NCBI RefSeq assembly: GCF_023065955.2
Contig: NW_026622874.1
Coordinates: forward strand, 24,299,772 to 24,363,771
Reading direction: 5' to 3'
From: Ursus arctos
Taxonomy: Eukaryota; Chordata; Mammalia; Carnivora; Ursidae
Length of the DNA: 64,000 bases
The translations under genes were made by a program, and so were the position numbers. Position 1 is the first letter of the stretch. Each line of letters starts with the position of its first letter. Below the pieces are notes generated by a model, which made no database searches, had not been told where the DNA came from, and worked only from the letters and a program-made list of their open reading frames with translations. Shown in pieces: positions 11,359-22,629 of the stretch.

Positions 11359-11559
11359 AGGGTTGCCAGATGTAGCCAATAAAAATAAAGAGTAGCAAGT
11401 ATTTTTGAATTTCAGATAGATAGATAATTTTTTAGTTTAAATAATTTTAGTATAAGTATGTCCCAAATGTTGCATGGAACCTACTTAACACTAAAAAACT
11501 ATTCTTTGTTTTATCTGAAATTCAAATTTCCTAGACACCCTGTATCTTATCTGGCATCC
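11359..11559. mobile_element. Palindromic MITE-like DNA element
   Basis: The ends are inverted repeats: agggttgccagat at 11359-11371 and atctggcatcc at 11549-11559. Inner arms also pair: gaatttcagatagatagata on the left against ttttatctgaaattcaaatt on the right. The whole ~200 bp can fold as an imperfect hairpin. I recognise it as a common mammalian non-autonomous DNA transposon but do not name the family. Confidence 0.7.
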
Positions 11560-11794
11560 ATATTCATAATGAATGAGACCAAGCTAGTGAGTTCGGTGCC
11601 TTTGGCAGCCACCTGTTGCTCTGTTCCATGACTGACACCTCCCTACTGGGAACCTCTTCCTCTAAGGCTGCTGTGAACCCCTTTAGTCCCATGGTTCCTT
11701 GATGTCTGTGTCTATCATAGACTATATTCTAATTTGTTTAAGATATTTTTACTATTAAATGGTTGATACATACAGAGGAGTATATGCAACGTTT

Positions 11795-12085
11795 GCTGAG
11801 TCAAAGGTTATAGGAATGTTCAGCATTGCAAGATAAGGCCAACTGTTTTCCAAAATGATGGTACAAATATCCTTTGTCTGTTGGTGTACATGAGTTCCCT
11901 GTGTTCAATATCCTCATTGCATGCGGGGTATTGTCAGACTTTTTCATTTTTGCTTTTGTAGTGGGTGTGACCTGCTCTTTCACTGTGATTTCAATTTGCT
12001 TTTCCCTGATTTCTAAGGAGGTTGAGCATCTCTTCACAAGCTCATTGTCTCTTTGTTTTTGCAGACGTCTGTTTGAATTCCAACT
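11795..12085 (-). repeat. Old L1 (L1M-type) ORF2 fragment
   Basis: Sequence such as gaggttgagcatctcttcac (12018-12037), after gatttcaatttgcttttccctgatttct, is the antisense of distal ORF2 in old L1 elements. The reverse-strand reading gives MKRCSTSLEIREKQIEI, the degenerate counterpart of [16 protein letters not shown] in younger copies. Confidence 0.65.
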
Positions 12086-12295
12086 ATGTACTGGGGTTTA
12101 AAAGTCCATTGTTTTAAGGAAGATACTCAGAGATAGGAATTCGGGAAAAGATTAAGCAGAGAAGGCCCCAGACACAGAGTGTACATTGCCCCTCGGTGAG
12201 CAGAGTAAGTAAACTATGCTTTGTCGAGAGCACAACCGGAAGCCTGGAAACCCCTCAGTGCCCAGCCGACACTTAGCTCCTCCCTCCTGGCAGCC

Positions 12296-12490
12296 AGGTG
12301 TTGTGGAAAGAATTTCCAGGCAGAGAGACCTGGACTTAAGTTCTATTTCCTAGCTGTGTGACAGCAAGTTAGTTTCTTCCTCTGAGTATCTGTTTTCTTA
12401 TCTGTAAAATTGGTAGGGAAAAATGTGCCTTGCAGGGTTGCTGTAGGGTTCAACAAGATAGCAAGTGGAAAGACTGCCAGGTATGGGCTC
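12296..12490 (+). repeat. MIR, nearly full length
   Basis: Sense order of the MIR consensus: gagagacctggacttaagtt, tttcctagctgtgtgacagc, tctgttttcttatctgtaaa, ttgcagggttgctgtagggt. One of the better preserved MIR copies here. Confidence 0.8.
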
Positions 12491-12524
12491 AACCAATGCT
12501 GCTTTCGTTCAGGCTTGCTTTCTT

Positions 12525-12682
12525 TTTTTCTTTTCTTTTCTTTTCTTTTTTTTCTTTTCTTTTTGTAATCTCCACACCCAGTGCGCAGCCCAACGTGGGG
12601 CTAGAACTCATGACCATGAGATCAAGACCTGAGCTGAGATCAAGAATCCGACACTTAACCGAATGAGGCACCCAGGCTCCCC
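12525..12682 (-). mobile_element. Can-SINE, older type
   Basis: Antisense SINE with a degenerate (TTTTC)n tail at 12525-12562. A shortened body (gcgcagcccaacgtggggct) follows, then the tRNA-like head ending at gaggcacccaggctcccc. The target duplication is not clear. The CT-rich middle is largely missing. Confidence 0.8.
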
Positions 12683-13062
12683 TCTTTCACGCTTTTTTGT
12701 ACTAAAAAACTGACTAGAAGAAAAACACCTCAAGGCAACCAATTTTCTGTTCCATTAGAATAAAATTGCCAGGAATTTTGCATTTAAGATCTTATTTGTG
12801 GCAAAAAGAAGCCCAGGGTTTTTCCTAGAATCAAAAGAGTGGCTGGATTTTGGAGGCAATCTGACTGGAGGACTCCTTTCCTGGCAATACTGTGACGAGG
12901 TCATCGGAGAGCTATCCACCGTCATCCCCATACACCCTCAGAAGGAGATTTCACCACTGCCCAAGCAGCTGACTCAGTGTCTCCCAGTCCTTAGAAAGTT
13001 CAGAGTTCTTCCTGCTATCTTGCTTCGAATCTCTCTTGCTTCAGCATCAACTGTGTTCTTTT

Positions 13063-13267
13063 TTTTTTTTTTTTTTAGTTTACTTATTTTAGAGAGAGAG
13101 AGTGCAGGAGCACAAGTGGGGGAGGGGCAGAGGGAGAGACTCTTCAAGCAGACTCCCCGATGAGCACGGAGCCCAACTGTGGGGCTCAGTCTCACCAGCC
13201 ATAAGATCATGACCTGAGCCAAGACCAAGAGTCGGACCCTCAACCAACAGGGCCACCCGGTAGCCCC
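13063..13267 (-). mobile_element. Can-SINE with target-site duplication
   Basis: Antisense SINEC: poly-T, agagagagagagtgcaggag, the body, and the head complement ending gccacccggtagcccc. The 9-bp duplication tgttctttt is at 13054-13062 (merging with the poly-T) and 13268-13276. Confidence 0.88.
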
Positions 13268-13371
13268 TGTTCTTTTCTTCTTATAGTGCGGGAGCTCGGC
13301 GTGAGACAGACTACATTCTGTTGCGTTGAAGTCCTGCCAGCTGCATCACTGGCCTGGTTCACAAGTTATTA

Positions 13372-13510
13372 TATCATAGGAGGTTGGGCCTAGGCCTGAC
13401 CTCTGAATTCACATGAGAGAAAACTAAGGCCCAGAGAGGCCCCGCACCCGGCTAGGATAAGACCACAGCTAGGAAGGGCAAGAGCCGGGTTTCAATTCAA
13501 GTTTCTTGAG
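13372..13510 (-). repeat. MIR fragment
   Basis: Antisense MIR core: gagaaaactaaggcccagag, then accacagctaggaagggcaa, then gagccgggtttcaattcaag. Reading order and spacing fit MIR. Confidence 0.75.
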
Positions 13511-13799
13511 CCACAAATTTAGGATTTCTTTTTCTCCTGTTCCCCTTCACTCAGAATCTCCTTTTACTGGACATGTGTCCAAAGGTGACCCAGAATCCTT
13601 CGGGCATCTCCAAGGGCCAATTTCAGATGTCTTAGCCTGGGAGTCAGAAGACCCTAGTCTCAGTCTTGGTCCTTTTCAGAAGAGCTCCTCTGGAGAATGT
13701 GTGGCATTAGAGCTTTTATTTATGTGCTTTTGAGGGATACTAAGTGTCACAGGTGAAGCAGGAATATCCTTTGGAAACTGGAGTCTTATTATGGGAAGA

Positions 13800-14003
13800 T
13801 TCAATTTATCTGTATCTATATCTATACACACACATATATATAGACACATTGTATATGTATAAGGGAGAAAAGAGTTATATGTTACATAAATATATAAAAT
13901 GTAAAATATAAACTACAAGTAGTTTACAAATATTTATAAATAAAATATAAATTTATAAATATCAACATAAAATAAAAAATATATAAGTATATATTTTATG
14001 GAG
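13800..14003. repeat. AT-rich low-complexity tract
   Basis: Starts with a (TCTATA)/(CA)/(TA) mixture at 13811-13850. It continues as ATA/TAAA-rich sequence (tacaaatatttataaataaa) to about 14000. No coding potential. Confidence 0.85.
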
Positions 14004-14029
14004 AGAGCAGTTACAACTTTTACCCAATT

Positions 14030-14203
14030 AAAAAAAAAGATTTAGTTTATTTATTTGAGAGAGAGAGGGAGGGAGAGCATGAGGGAGGGGGAGAGGCAGA
14101 GGGAGTGGGAGAAGCAGACTACCCCATGAGCGGATCCAAGGACCCTGAGATCGTGACCTGAGCCGAAGGCAGATGCTTAACTGATTGAGCCACGCAAGTG
14201 CCC
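14030..14203 (-). mobile_element. Can-SINE with 16-bp duplication
   Basis: Antisense SINEC with a clean perfect duplication caacttttacccaatt at 14014-14029 and 14204-14219. The body is short (about 174 bp) with part of the centre missing (agcggatccaaggaccctga). Confidence 0.93.
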
Positions 14204-14267
14204 CAACTTTTACCCAATTTTTAAAAAGAAGTCCAGCACCTAAAAAAAAAAGACTAAGTAATTCATG

Positions 14268-14470
14268 ATTCATTCAGTCAGCAAATATTTTTCAAGTGCT
14301 TACTATATGTGAGGTACTCTACTGAGTCCCTAGAATTAATAGAAAAAAAATAAATGTGATCCCTACCTTCATGGAATTTACATGATAGTGAGAGAGGCAA
14401 ATAATAATCAATAAGCAAATAATAACACATGAAATAACACCTTATGATAGACTGAAAGAAAAAGAAAAAC
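14268..14470 (-). repeat. L2 3' end, antisense
   Basis: Begins gattcattcagtcagcaaatatttttcaagtgcttactatatgtga, the antisense L2 terminus. It then has a ccctaccttcatggaattta block and an A-rich stretch. Confidence 0.75.
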
Positions 14471-15134
14471 GAGTCAAGAATACGAACCTAGACTGCATTT
14501 CTCTCTGGGCTTTATTTTTGACCTTTCTTCTCCCAAGAAAGTCAACCCCTCCAGAAACAGACTTGGTTTAAGTCTCAGTTTTAATTTGAAGGCTGTAGTT
14601 AAGTCCTTAAGTCCTCTGACCCTCCTTCCCTTGAACAGGGTTGCTTTGTGCAGCCTGGCTGATTAGATTAACCCTTTATGCCTCCCTGCCTCCCAGGCAG
14701 GCAGGATAACTCCAGGTCTCCAGAAATGAAAGACAAGTCTGTTTGGCCAGGATCCGCAAAGGACTTGCGCCTTGCAGAATCTCCCTCCTGACTGCGGCCA
14801 CGGCTTGAGCAAGAATAAATGATCTGAAAGCCCCAGAAAGACAAATGAGCAAGAAGTACTGGCAAATTTTAGAAATCTGTGGATTCTCATAAAGAGAATA
14901 TTGTTCAGCATTTTATCTCAGATCAGGTTTTTATTCATTGCTGACTGGATTTTTATATGTGCACCTCTATTGTTTAAAAATGCAAGTGAGCTTTACCACC
15001 CACCTGCCCCATTTTCAATCCTTAATAAACTCCCAGAACAACGTAACATTGTGCAACTAGAATTGTTGGTATTTTTGAATTGGTGTTGTCCTAAATTCAC
15101 CTAAGGAGGTGGGCAGTAGAAAGAAGGGGACCTG

Positions 15135-15215
15135 TTGAAAGACTTAACAACTCAGTGGCAAAGTTGAAATTTGAATCGAGGACATCTGATTTCTGGGTCT
15201 CTGCTCTCCAGGCAC
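15135..15215 (-). repeat. MIR fragment
   Basis: The run gtggcaaagttgaaatttgaatcgaggacatctgatttctgggtctctgctct follows the antisense MIR core. Short and diverged. Confidence 0.5.
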
Positions 15216-17264
15216 GAGATTAGATCCAACGGCCTTGCTCACATTACACATGCGTGTGCACACAGTATTATCAGAACGCCGTGGGGTCAGTGGATTAGCA
15301 TTTTCAGTCCTTACTAATTCTAGGGAAAGTGTTACACCACCGACTGAAAGGCCAGTTCTGATTTGGAGAAAAACAGACTCTGTCAATTAAACCTGAGTGC
15401 ATGGTTGTAACACTTTGAAATGAAAACAAAACACAAGTAAATGGCGGGGATGGGCTGGGGGGGGGAGCTATTGGGCAAGGTCGTGGATATCACTTGGAGG
15501 GTGAAAAGGAAAGGTTAGTGATGGTGTACAATTAAGGTTACCAGTCTAAAGTCCAGTTGGTTGTCCAAAGGGGCCTGACTGATTTGGACTCAGCTGATGG
15601 CTTCGCTCTTCCATTACTTTTCTTCCTACCTTCTTCTTCTACTCCATTTCTCCCTCCCATCCATTCATATCTTGGGTCTGGTGGGGAGGTGACATCCCTT
15701 TCCCCTGAGAGTCTCTCGGGGACGGGCTTCAGGTCATGGTCTTCTATCTTAGCAATGAATTAGCTTTTGGGGTCTCCTTTGTGCAACATTGCCCTCCTCA
15801 GGCCCCCAGTGAAGCACGGACAATTATCAGAAAAGGAAACAGGCCTGAGGTGGAAAGAAAGTCAGGCTTCCTTCCCCGGGAACTATCGACTATTTCTGGA
15901 AAGCCAGCCCCAAGGTTTATGCCCACTGCCGAGAAGGTATCAGGGCACAGAGTCAAACAATTTAGGGACAGCGTCCTCCCATCTCTTAAGAATGTGCGGC
16001 ATCGGTGCCTGGGCTGGGGAGCAGGGGGAGGGCTGTCTTGTGCTGGGAGAGGCTGAAAGCCAGACTGAACAGGCGACTCTTCCTTCACAGTGACTGTGAC
16101 TCAGTCAGTTCCAGGATTTAAGCTCAGGCCCCCTTAGGCCTCATATTCAGTTCTCTTGGGAAATGCCATCCTATTTCTAGGCAGCAAAAACGCTACTAGT
16201 TCTATCTTGTGTAGTTGCTATGTGGATGCCTCCTATATAGCCTTGGCCCAGGCAGCAGGGAGAAAGGGTAGGGGCCAGGCATTCGCCATCATCAGTTCAC
16301 CCTTTTTGTATGTTCTGCCTCTTACCCCAGCTCACTGACACACCTCTCACTCCCTTGACCCCACGCATGCACACTTACACCCTCCCTTAGTTTTCAAGCC
16401 ATGACAAGGTTTAAACGCTTATGTGAATTTCATATACATTCTGGTCTCTGTTATCAAGTGTACTAAGCTTCAACATTTGCCTAGAGTAAATAAGGAAGTG
16501 TTGTTAAGAAATTCATTCCTTATGATCTTATTGACATCTTAAACTAGACCAGTACCTTTTGTTATTATAGCTGTTTTTAAATGCAGTGCACAGAAGGCTT
16601 GCTTTTGAACGTATTGTCGGTTGCCACTCACCCCTAGAATAAATTTCTACCCTTTCTCCAATCAATAGGACAAATTCACATGCCAGCTTAGGTTTATTCA
16701 CCTGCCCGGTGCTGTGAGTGATTTAAATGGGACCGCCTTACTAGCACTTCTCAGGCCCAAGCACACAGGCAAGCTCCACTCAGGAATGTGGTCCTGGCAC
16801 AGGAGCTCGGAGTATCTTTACAGATTTGAGGAGGACAGAAGCATAAGCGGACACAGAGGAGGGGCGCATCTGCAGGCTTGAAACCTCAGACACAAATTTC
16901 TGTCCAGTGCCTGGGAAAGCTGGTTTTCTGGCTCAAGTTTCAGGGAGCCCAGACATTCCCGGAATGTGGTTTATAGAAACTGGAGCTAAGGGTGAAGAAG
17001 AGGGGAGCAAGCCATGTGCTCAAGACAAAGTTCTTGATGTTTTCTTTCTTTCTCCCCCCTCAAACCCAGTCCATGAGCAAATCCATCAGTCCCACCTTCA
17101 ACGTGTGTCCTGAAGTCCCTTACACCTGTTTACTTTATTATCATACCCAGCCAAGCCTCTACTTTCTCTCACCTGGTCAACCAGATAACCTCCTCTGAGT
17201 AGTTTTTGTGCGTCTTCTCTTGTTGCTTTCGTATTCATTCTCCAGGCAGAAGGGGGAGAAATCA
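15216..17264. other. No assignable feature
   Basis: About 2 kb of mixed sequence without a repeat I can name. Overlapping open frames of 96-108 codons at 15736-16093 occupy several frames of both strands, which argues against a single coding frame. A short polyG lies at 15457-15465. Confidence 0.45.
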
Positions 17265-17770
17265 TGACAATTGCACACTGGATCAGAGCACTTCCCTGCT
17301 TGAATCCCCCCATCAGCTCTCCATTGTTCCTGGAGTTACATCAAGTTCTGGGCCAAGGCCTGCAAGCCCCACCTGCTTTGGCTCTGCTCACCCCTTAAGT
17401 CTTCACACAGCACCCTCTTCCATGATCATTGTTTACCGGCCACACTGGAGAACATTTCCAGCCAAGCATTTGGATGCCTTGAGGCCTCTGTTCCTATTGT
17501 TCTCTCTGCCTGGATTGCTCCTGCGCACTTCTTCACCTGGCTGGTCCATTTTTAGGTTGCAGGTACACACTCGAAGGCTCCTGTGAGAGGCCCCAGATGA
17601 TTTCCTTATTTAAGTAGCACCACTTCCCATCCCTACTCCTCAGTTGCTAGCTCATCACCATTATTTCGCTGCGAGCATTTACCATAATCTAAAGTCACCA
17701 TCTTTGTTAATTTCTTTCCTTATTTTCTAAGCTTCCCACTCATAGAAGGAGAAGAGACATTTCTATCTAG
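17265..17770 (+). repeat. L2, distal ORF2 to 3' region
   Basis: Sense L2: ttccctgcttgaatcccccc, ctgggccaaggcctgcaagc, a ccacactggagaac block, tgttctctctgcctggattg, and the decayed terminus near cccactcatagaaggagaag. This is ancient, non-functional reverse-transcriptase-derived sequence. Confidence 0.75.
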
Positions 17771-17777
17771 ATCTGCT

Positions 17778-17856
17778 CTGTCCAGTATGGTGGCCACGAG
17801 ACCCACGTGTGGCTGTTGAGAACTTGATATGCAGTTAGTCTGAATGGAGATGTGTG
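17778..17856 (+). mobile_element. hAT-like MITE, left part
   Basis: The motif tctgtccagtatggtggccacgagacccacgtgtggctgttgagaactt matches the end of a common mammalian hAT-type MITE with a ctgtccaat...attggacag structure (MER3-like; name uncertain). An L1 interrupts it. The other half resumes at 19276. Confidence 0.6.
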
Positions 17857-19275
17857 GTTTTTTTTAAGATTTTATTTATGTTTATTTATGTATGATGTGA
17901 GAGAGTGGTCAAGTTTCATTCTTTTGCATATAGCTGTCCATTTTTCCCAGCACCATTTGTTGAAGAGACTGTCTTTTCTCCACTGGATGTTTTTTCCTGC
18001 TTTGTCAAAGATTAGTTGACCATAGACCCGAGGCTCCAAAGATAAACTCCAAATGGATGAAAGATCTCGATGTGAGACAGGAATCCATCAAAATCATAGA
18101 GGAGAACGTAGGCTGCAACCTCTTTGACATCGGCCACAGCAACTTCTTTCATGACACATCTCCAAAGGCAAGAGAAACAAAAGAAAAAATGAACTTGTGG
18201 GACTTCATCAAGATAAAGTTTCTGCACAGCAAAGGAAATAGTCATCAAAACAAAGAGGCAACCCACAGAATGGGAGAAGATATTTGCAAATGGCACTATG
18301 GATAAAAGGCTGGTATCCAAGATCTATAAAGAACTTCTCAAACTCAATATATGAGAAACAAATAATCAAATCAAAAAGTGGGCAGAAGATATGAACAGAC
18401 ACTTTTCCAATGAAGACATACATATGGCTAAGAGACACATGAAAAAATGTTGCAAATCATTAGCCATCAGGGAAATTCAAGTCAAAACCACACTAAGATA
18501 CCACCTTAAGCCAGTTAGAATGGCAAAACTGGACAAGGCAAGAAACAACAATTGTTGGAGAGGTTGTGGAGAAAGGGGATCCCTCTTACACTGTTGTGGG
18601 AATGCAAGTTGGTACAGCCATTTTGGAAAACAGTGTGGAGGGCCCTCAAAAAGTTAAAAATAGAGCTACCCTATGACCCAGCAATTGCACTACTGGGTAT
18701 TTACCCCAAAGATGAAGATGTAGTGAAGAGAAGGGCCATATGCACCCCAATGTTCATAGCACCATTGTCCACAATAGCCAAACTGTGGAAGGAGCCAAGA
18801 TGCTCTTCAACAGATGACTGGATTAAGAAGATGTGGTCCATATATACAATGGAATATTACTCAGCCATCAGAAAGAACAATTACCCAACATTTGCATCAA
18901 CATGGACGGCACTGGAGGAGATTATGCTAAGTGAAGTAAGTCAAGCAGAGAAAGACAATTATCATATCGTTTCACTCATTTGTGGAACATAAAGAATAAA
19001 GGAATAGCAGGGAGTTCGGTAGGAGAAGGAAGGGAAAAATGGGGGGATTAAATAGAGGGGGAATGAACCACGAGAGACTACGGACTCTGGGAAACAAACT
19101 GAGGGCTTCAGAGGGGAGGAGTGTGGGGAATTGGGATAGGCCGGTGATGGGTATTAAGGAGGGCACGTATTGCATGGAACACTGGGTGTTATACGCAAAC
19201 AATGAATCACGGAACACTACATCAAAACTAATGATGTACTGTATGGTGACTAACATAACATAATAAAAATAAAAT
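17857..19275 (+). mobile_element. 5'-inverted L1 inside the hAT element
   Basis: About 17880-18035 is antisense ORF2 (cccagcaccatttgttgaag). From about 18036 the L1 runs in sense through ORF2 and the 3' UTR to an A-rich tail at 19260-19275. The two pieces abut in L1 coordinates, as expected of twin priming. The first ~24 bp, poly-T then aagattttatttat, resemble a Can-SINE tail rather than L1. No target duplication is evident. Confidence 0.88.
18391..18992 (+). pseudogene. L1 ORF2 C-terminal remnant (frameshifted)
   Basis: Two overlapping open frames (18391-18657 and 18552-18992) together cover the C-terminal third of L1 ORF2p, so a frameshift separates them. The first reads [20 protein letters not shown] and ends near [14 protein letters not shown], where both first cysteines of the C-x3-C-x7-H-x4-C motif are present. 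The second carries [18 protein letters not shown] and [15 protein letters not shown], and ends at a stop after SLICGT. Endonuclease and most of the reverse transcriptase are absent. Confidence 0.85.
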
Positions 19276-19488
19276 AAAATACATACCAGATTTTGAAAAT
19301 TCAGTATGAAAATATATTGATACATTTATACTGATTGCATGTTGCAAAGATAATATTTTGGGTATGTTAAGTTAAATAAAATATATTCTAAAATTAATCA
19401 CTTTTTTGTGTTTTTAGTTTTTTAGTGCGGTTACTAAAATTTCTACGTTACATGCATGGCTCCCACTACATCTCTCTGGGCCGGTAGT
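19276..19488 (+). mobile_element. hAT-like MITE, right part
   Basis: Continues the element begun at 17778: cagattttgaaaattcagta, gataatattttgggtatgtt, taaaatatattctaaaatta, a cggttactaaaatttcta block, and the end near ctctctgggccgg. It fits the hAT-like consensus order I know, confirming that the L1 is nested. Confidence 0.6.
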
Positions 19489-20429
19489 AATCTGGATGCC
19501 ATCGCTCTTCTCCGTGTGCACCAGGCATTTCAGGGCTGTGTATTTGCTCCCACCTTTTCTTTGAAATTTATCAAAGATGAGTGGCTTCTAGGATTGTCAA
19601 CTGTTCTTCATATCCTTCTTCTATTTGTTGTTCTACATCAGGAGAAAGACAGAGCAAAACTCAATACCAGTAACATCGACGTCAACAGAAGTCCCCGAGC
19701 CATCCAGCCCCTAGCGGCAAGCTGAGGAAGGCAAACCACGGATTGAGGAGTCGGTAAACCGGGATGGCGGCAGGATGGAGTAAGCAAGGTTCAGCAGCCA
19801 GAGATCTTTCCTTAGGCCGGGGCAGTGACATAAGCAATTCTCCCAGAACCGCTTTGACACAGGCAATAAATCAAGTAAACAAGGCGAAAGGTCGCTGGAA
19901 CCCGTCTCCATCAATCCGGGTGTGACTCTCCCATAACCCGTGGGCCGGTGCCGGGGAGGAAGTCTTCTCATCACATCTTTCTGCTTGTGTGGTGGGAGGA
20001 ATTGCAGAATTTGGAGGGTCAAAGTGGGGTAGGGGAAAAAATAGAACTCAGGGCTTTGGAAAAACCCTAATGATTTTTTTTTTTCCAGCTCTTCTTTTAG
20101 GGACTTCTGGAGACAGAAGGGGATTAAAACTTGAAGTTAGTTAGGGAAGAGTAAAAACTCACAGCTAACTTATTAGCTGGGTTTATCTGATTAATCCTGG
20201 GGAGCGTGGATCACAATTCAATCCAACAAAATTTACTGGAGAATGGAGAGTTTAAAAAAGATTTGAAGCCAGAGGCTCTACCCCCATTCCTTGGATAGCG
20301 AGGAGGGCTAGAAGCTGCTTTGTTCTGGGAATATAGAAGTCCCAGGGCAGGTGGAGTCGGCCCAAGACCTGCTTCCTTCACAGATCTGAGTCTTCTATTT
20401 TAGCTTGACTTTCTTCTGGCTCCACTCAC
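19489..20429. other. No assignable feature
   Basis: Unassigned. An open frame of 103 codons at 19711-20022 (-) and one of 89 at 19456-19725 (+) have no recognisable motif. A T-run lies at 20076-20085. Confidence 0.45.
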
Positions 20430-21260
20430 TCATTCTTTCATTCCACAACTATTGGGGACCTACTATGTGTTAGGCCTTTGCTAGCGCTATGCATTGAGTA
20501 CAGCAATGAACAAGATATAGGAGATCTCCAACTTCTGAAACTTACATTCTAGTTGAAGAGCAGACAGTTGAAAAGTAAACAAAGCAGTAGTGGAATTACT
20601 GGATTATATGGGATTTACCCAAAGAAAATAAAAGCACTGATTCGAAAAGACACATGCACCCCATGTTTACTGCAGCATTTTTACAAGAGCCAAGATATGG
20701 AAGCAGCCCAGGTGTCCATGGATAGACGAATGGGTTAAGAAGATGTGATATATACAACAATGGAATATCACTCAACCATAACAAAGAATGAGATCTTGCC
20801 ATTTGCAACAACACGGACGGATCTAGAGGGTATAATGCTAAGTGAAATCACTCAATCAGAGAAAGACAAGTACCGTATGATTTCGCTCATGTGGAATTTA
20901 AGAAACAAAGAAAAAAAAAGAGAAACAAGCAAAAAACCAGACTCTTAACTATAGAGAAGAAACTGGTGGTCACCAGAGGGGAGGTGGGTGGGGGGATGGG
21001 TGAAAGAGGTGAAGGGGATTAAGAATACACTTATCATGATAAGCACTGAGAAATGTACAAAATTATAGAATCACTATATTGTGGACCTGAAACTAATATA
21101 ACACTGTATGCTAATTATACTTGAATAATAAAAAAAGAGTAAACAAACCAAATGTAAACTGAAAAGTTCTGGGAAGCAGTGAGTGCCAATGAGCAAGAAA
21201 GTCCTCTTTGAGGAAGTGACATTTAATTCCAGATCCGGAGAGAAGGATTACTCACTGTCT
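20430..21260 (-). repeat. L2 3' end, antisense, split by an L1
   Basis: The left part (20430-20573) contains ttcattccacaactattggggacctactatgtgttaggc and ttctgaaacttacattctag. The right part (21148-21260) contains gtcctctttgaggaagtgacatttaa. Both belong to one antisense L2 copy, and the L1 lies between them. Confidence 0.75.
20584..21137 (+). mobile_element. L1, 5'-truncated, with 10-bp duplication
   Basis: Sense L1 starting in distal ORF2 (tggattatatgggatttacc) with the 3' UTR (gggattaagaatacacttat) and the end ctaattatacttgaataata plus an A-run. The duplication agtaaacaaa is at 20574-20583 and 21138-21147. ORF2 is broken: MEYHSTITKNEILPFATTRTDLEGIMLSEIT is readable. This belongs to an older L1 subfamily than the 28-kb copy, with the 54-kb copy as its relative. 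Confidence 0.88.
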
Positions 21261-21289
21261 CTTTCACATCTTGTGTGAGATTTATGTGT

Positions 21290-21475
21290 GCATTTATTCA
21301 TTAATCAAACATTTACTGAATGCCTTTAATGGTCAGGCTTAGTGCTGGGTAATACGCCCCCCCCCCCCCAAATGAGTAAGTCAAGGACTCTGCCTCAGAA
21401 GAGGTCATAGTCAAGTGGAGAAGACCGACAAGTCAACAAGAAAGTGATTTCAGGGTAATACGATACAGATGATTA
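21290..21475 (-). repeat. L2 3' end, antisense
   Basis: Opens with gcatttattcattaatcaaacatttactgaatgcctttaa and proceeds through ctcagaagaggtcatagtca. A C-run lies at 21357-21369. A short sense MIR-family piece (gatgatctctaagcggcatt) follows at 21480-21525. Confidence 0.65.
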
Positions 21476-21525
21476 GACCTAGATGATCTCTAAGCGGCAT
21501 TCCTATGTCTAAACGTTCTATTGTC

Positions 21526-22089
21526 TAGTAAGTTCTTACTGCTATGTTTAGTACTTTGGGGATGCTCATTGTCTCCAAGGATCTTATAATCTAACCGATG
21601 GCATGCATATTTGAAAATTTCCTATCTCAGAAACCAGGCTATAGCAAATTATTCATATGTTTTCAGTTCAGCCCCTACCTACTTGGCTTGTAAAAATCCA
21701 TCAGGACTAGCACCTCTCCCTTATCCATTTTTGGATCCCACCCAGTCAATGGAAGATGTATGTGCACTCCTTTATTTTTTCAGGGTCCTGTGAGGGGGTC
21801 GGAATTAGGATTTGGGGACCATCTATCCATTAAGGCTTTGAGCAAGATAACTCCTGGGTCTCAGCTACATGTCTGCATCTACTTAAACTGAGGTTTATTC
21901 TGAGTTGTAGAGAAGCTGGGAGATATCACACTGGAAAATTAGTTCATCTTCCAGAAACAAAGCCATAGTGAGGTTGCTCTCGCTAGGGACTTCTAGAGCT
22001 GCTGACTGTCCTCTGAGAAATTACAGATACTGCCTTAAGACCTTCAAGCAGGGAAGAACGTGCTTCATTTGAATAATGGTGGGTGGATC
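21526..22089. other. No assignable feature
   Basis: Unassigned sequence with no recognisable gene or repeat. Confidence 0.4.
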
Positions 22090-22560
22090 CCCCACTTCCT
22101 CCTTTTATCCCTTCTCTGTAACAATCTGCAATCTCGACCACCCCATCCTCTGATTTTTTGCTGAAATCACTTCCACTAAATTCCCGAGGGACCTCCATTT
22201 TATCAAATCCATATCCACTTGCATCCGCGGAGGACTGACATCTCTTGAATTTCTGTCTTCCCTTGGCTTTTTGGGATACCTTTCTTCCTTTGTTCTCCTG
22301 CGTTTCCAACTGCTCATCTTTTCCTCCTGGCATCTTTTGGTTGGCCTTAGAAATGGAAGTTCCTTGAGAGTCCTTGGCTTTCTCCTTTTCTCACTCTATT
22401 CACAAGTCTTGGGCATCAGTAACCAAGATCATAGCTTCAGCTACCATAAAGACATGGACTGAGCTCTCAAAACCATATGAGGCTCTTATCTCTCATTTGA
22501 CTTTTAGCTATAGGTCTTAAACTTCCTGCTAGAACCCCACTGGACAGACTCTACCCTTAA
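22090..22560 (+). repeat. Probable L2 ORF2 region
   Basis: The order gggacctccattttatcaaatccatatccactt, then gagagtccttggctttctccttttctcactctattcacaagtcttgggcatc, fits mid-ORF2 of L2 in sense. The 116-codon antisense open frame at 21983-22333 is then a by-product of C/T-rich L2 sequence, not a gene. Confidence 0.5.
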
Positions 22561-22629
22561 ACTAGTTCTTCTATTATGCCTGTCTTGGGGACTGGCATTA
22601 CCAAAACCTATGGGCTATTTAGATTAGTA

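Noticed and set aside
21983..22333. Antisense 116-codon open frame rich in Lys/Glu, looking protein-like
   Set aside because: The DNA matches sense L2 ORF2 blocks, so the antisense frame is a by-product. No domain recognised.
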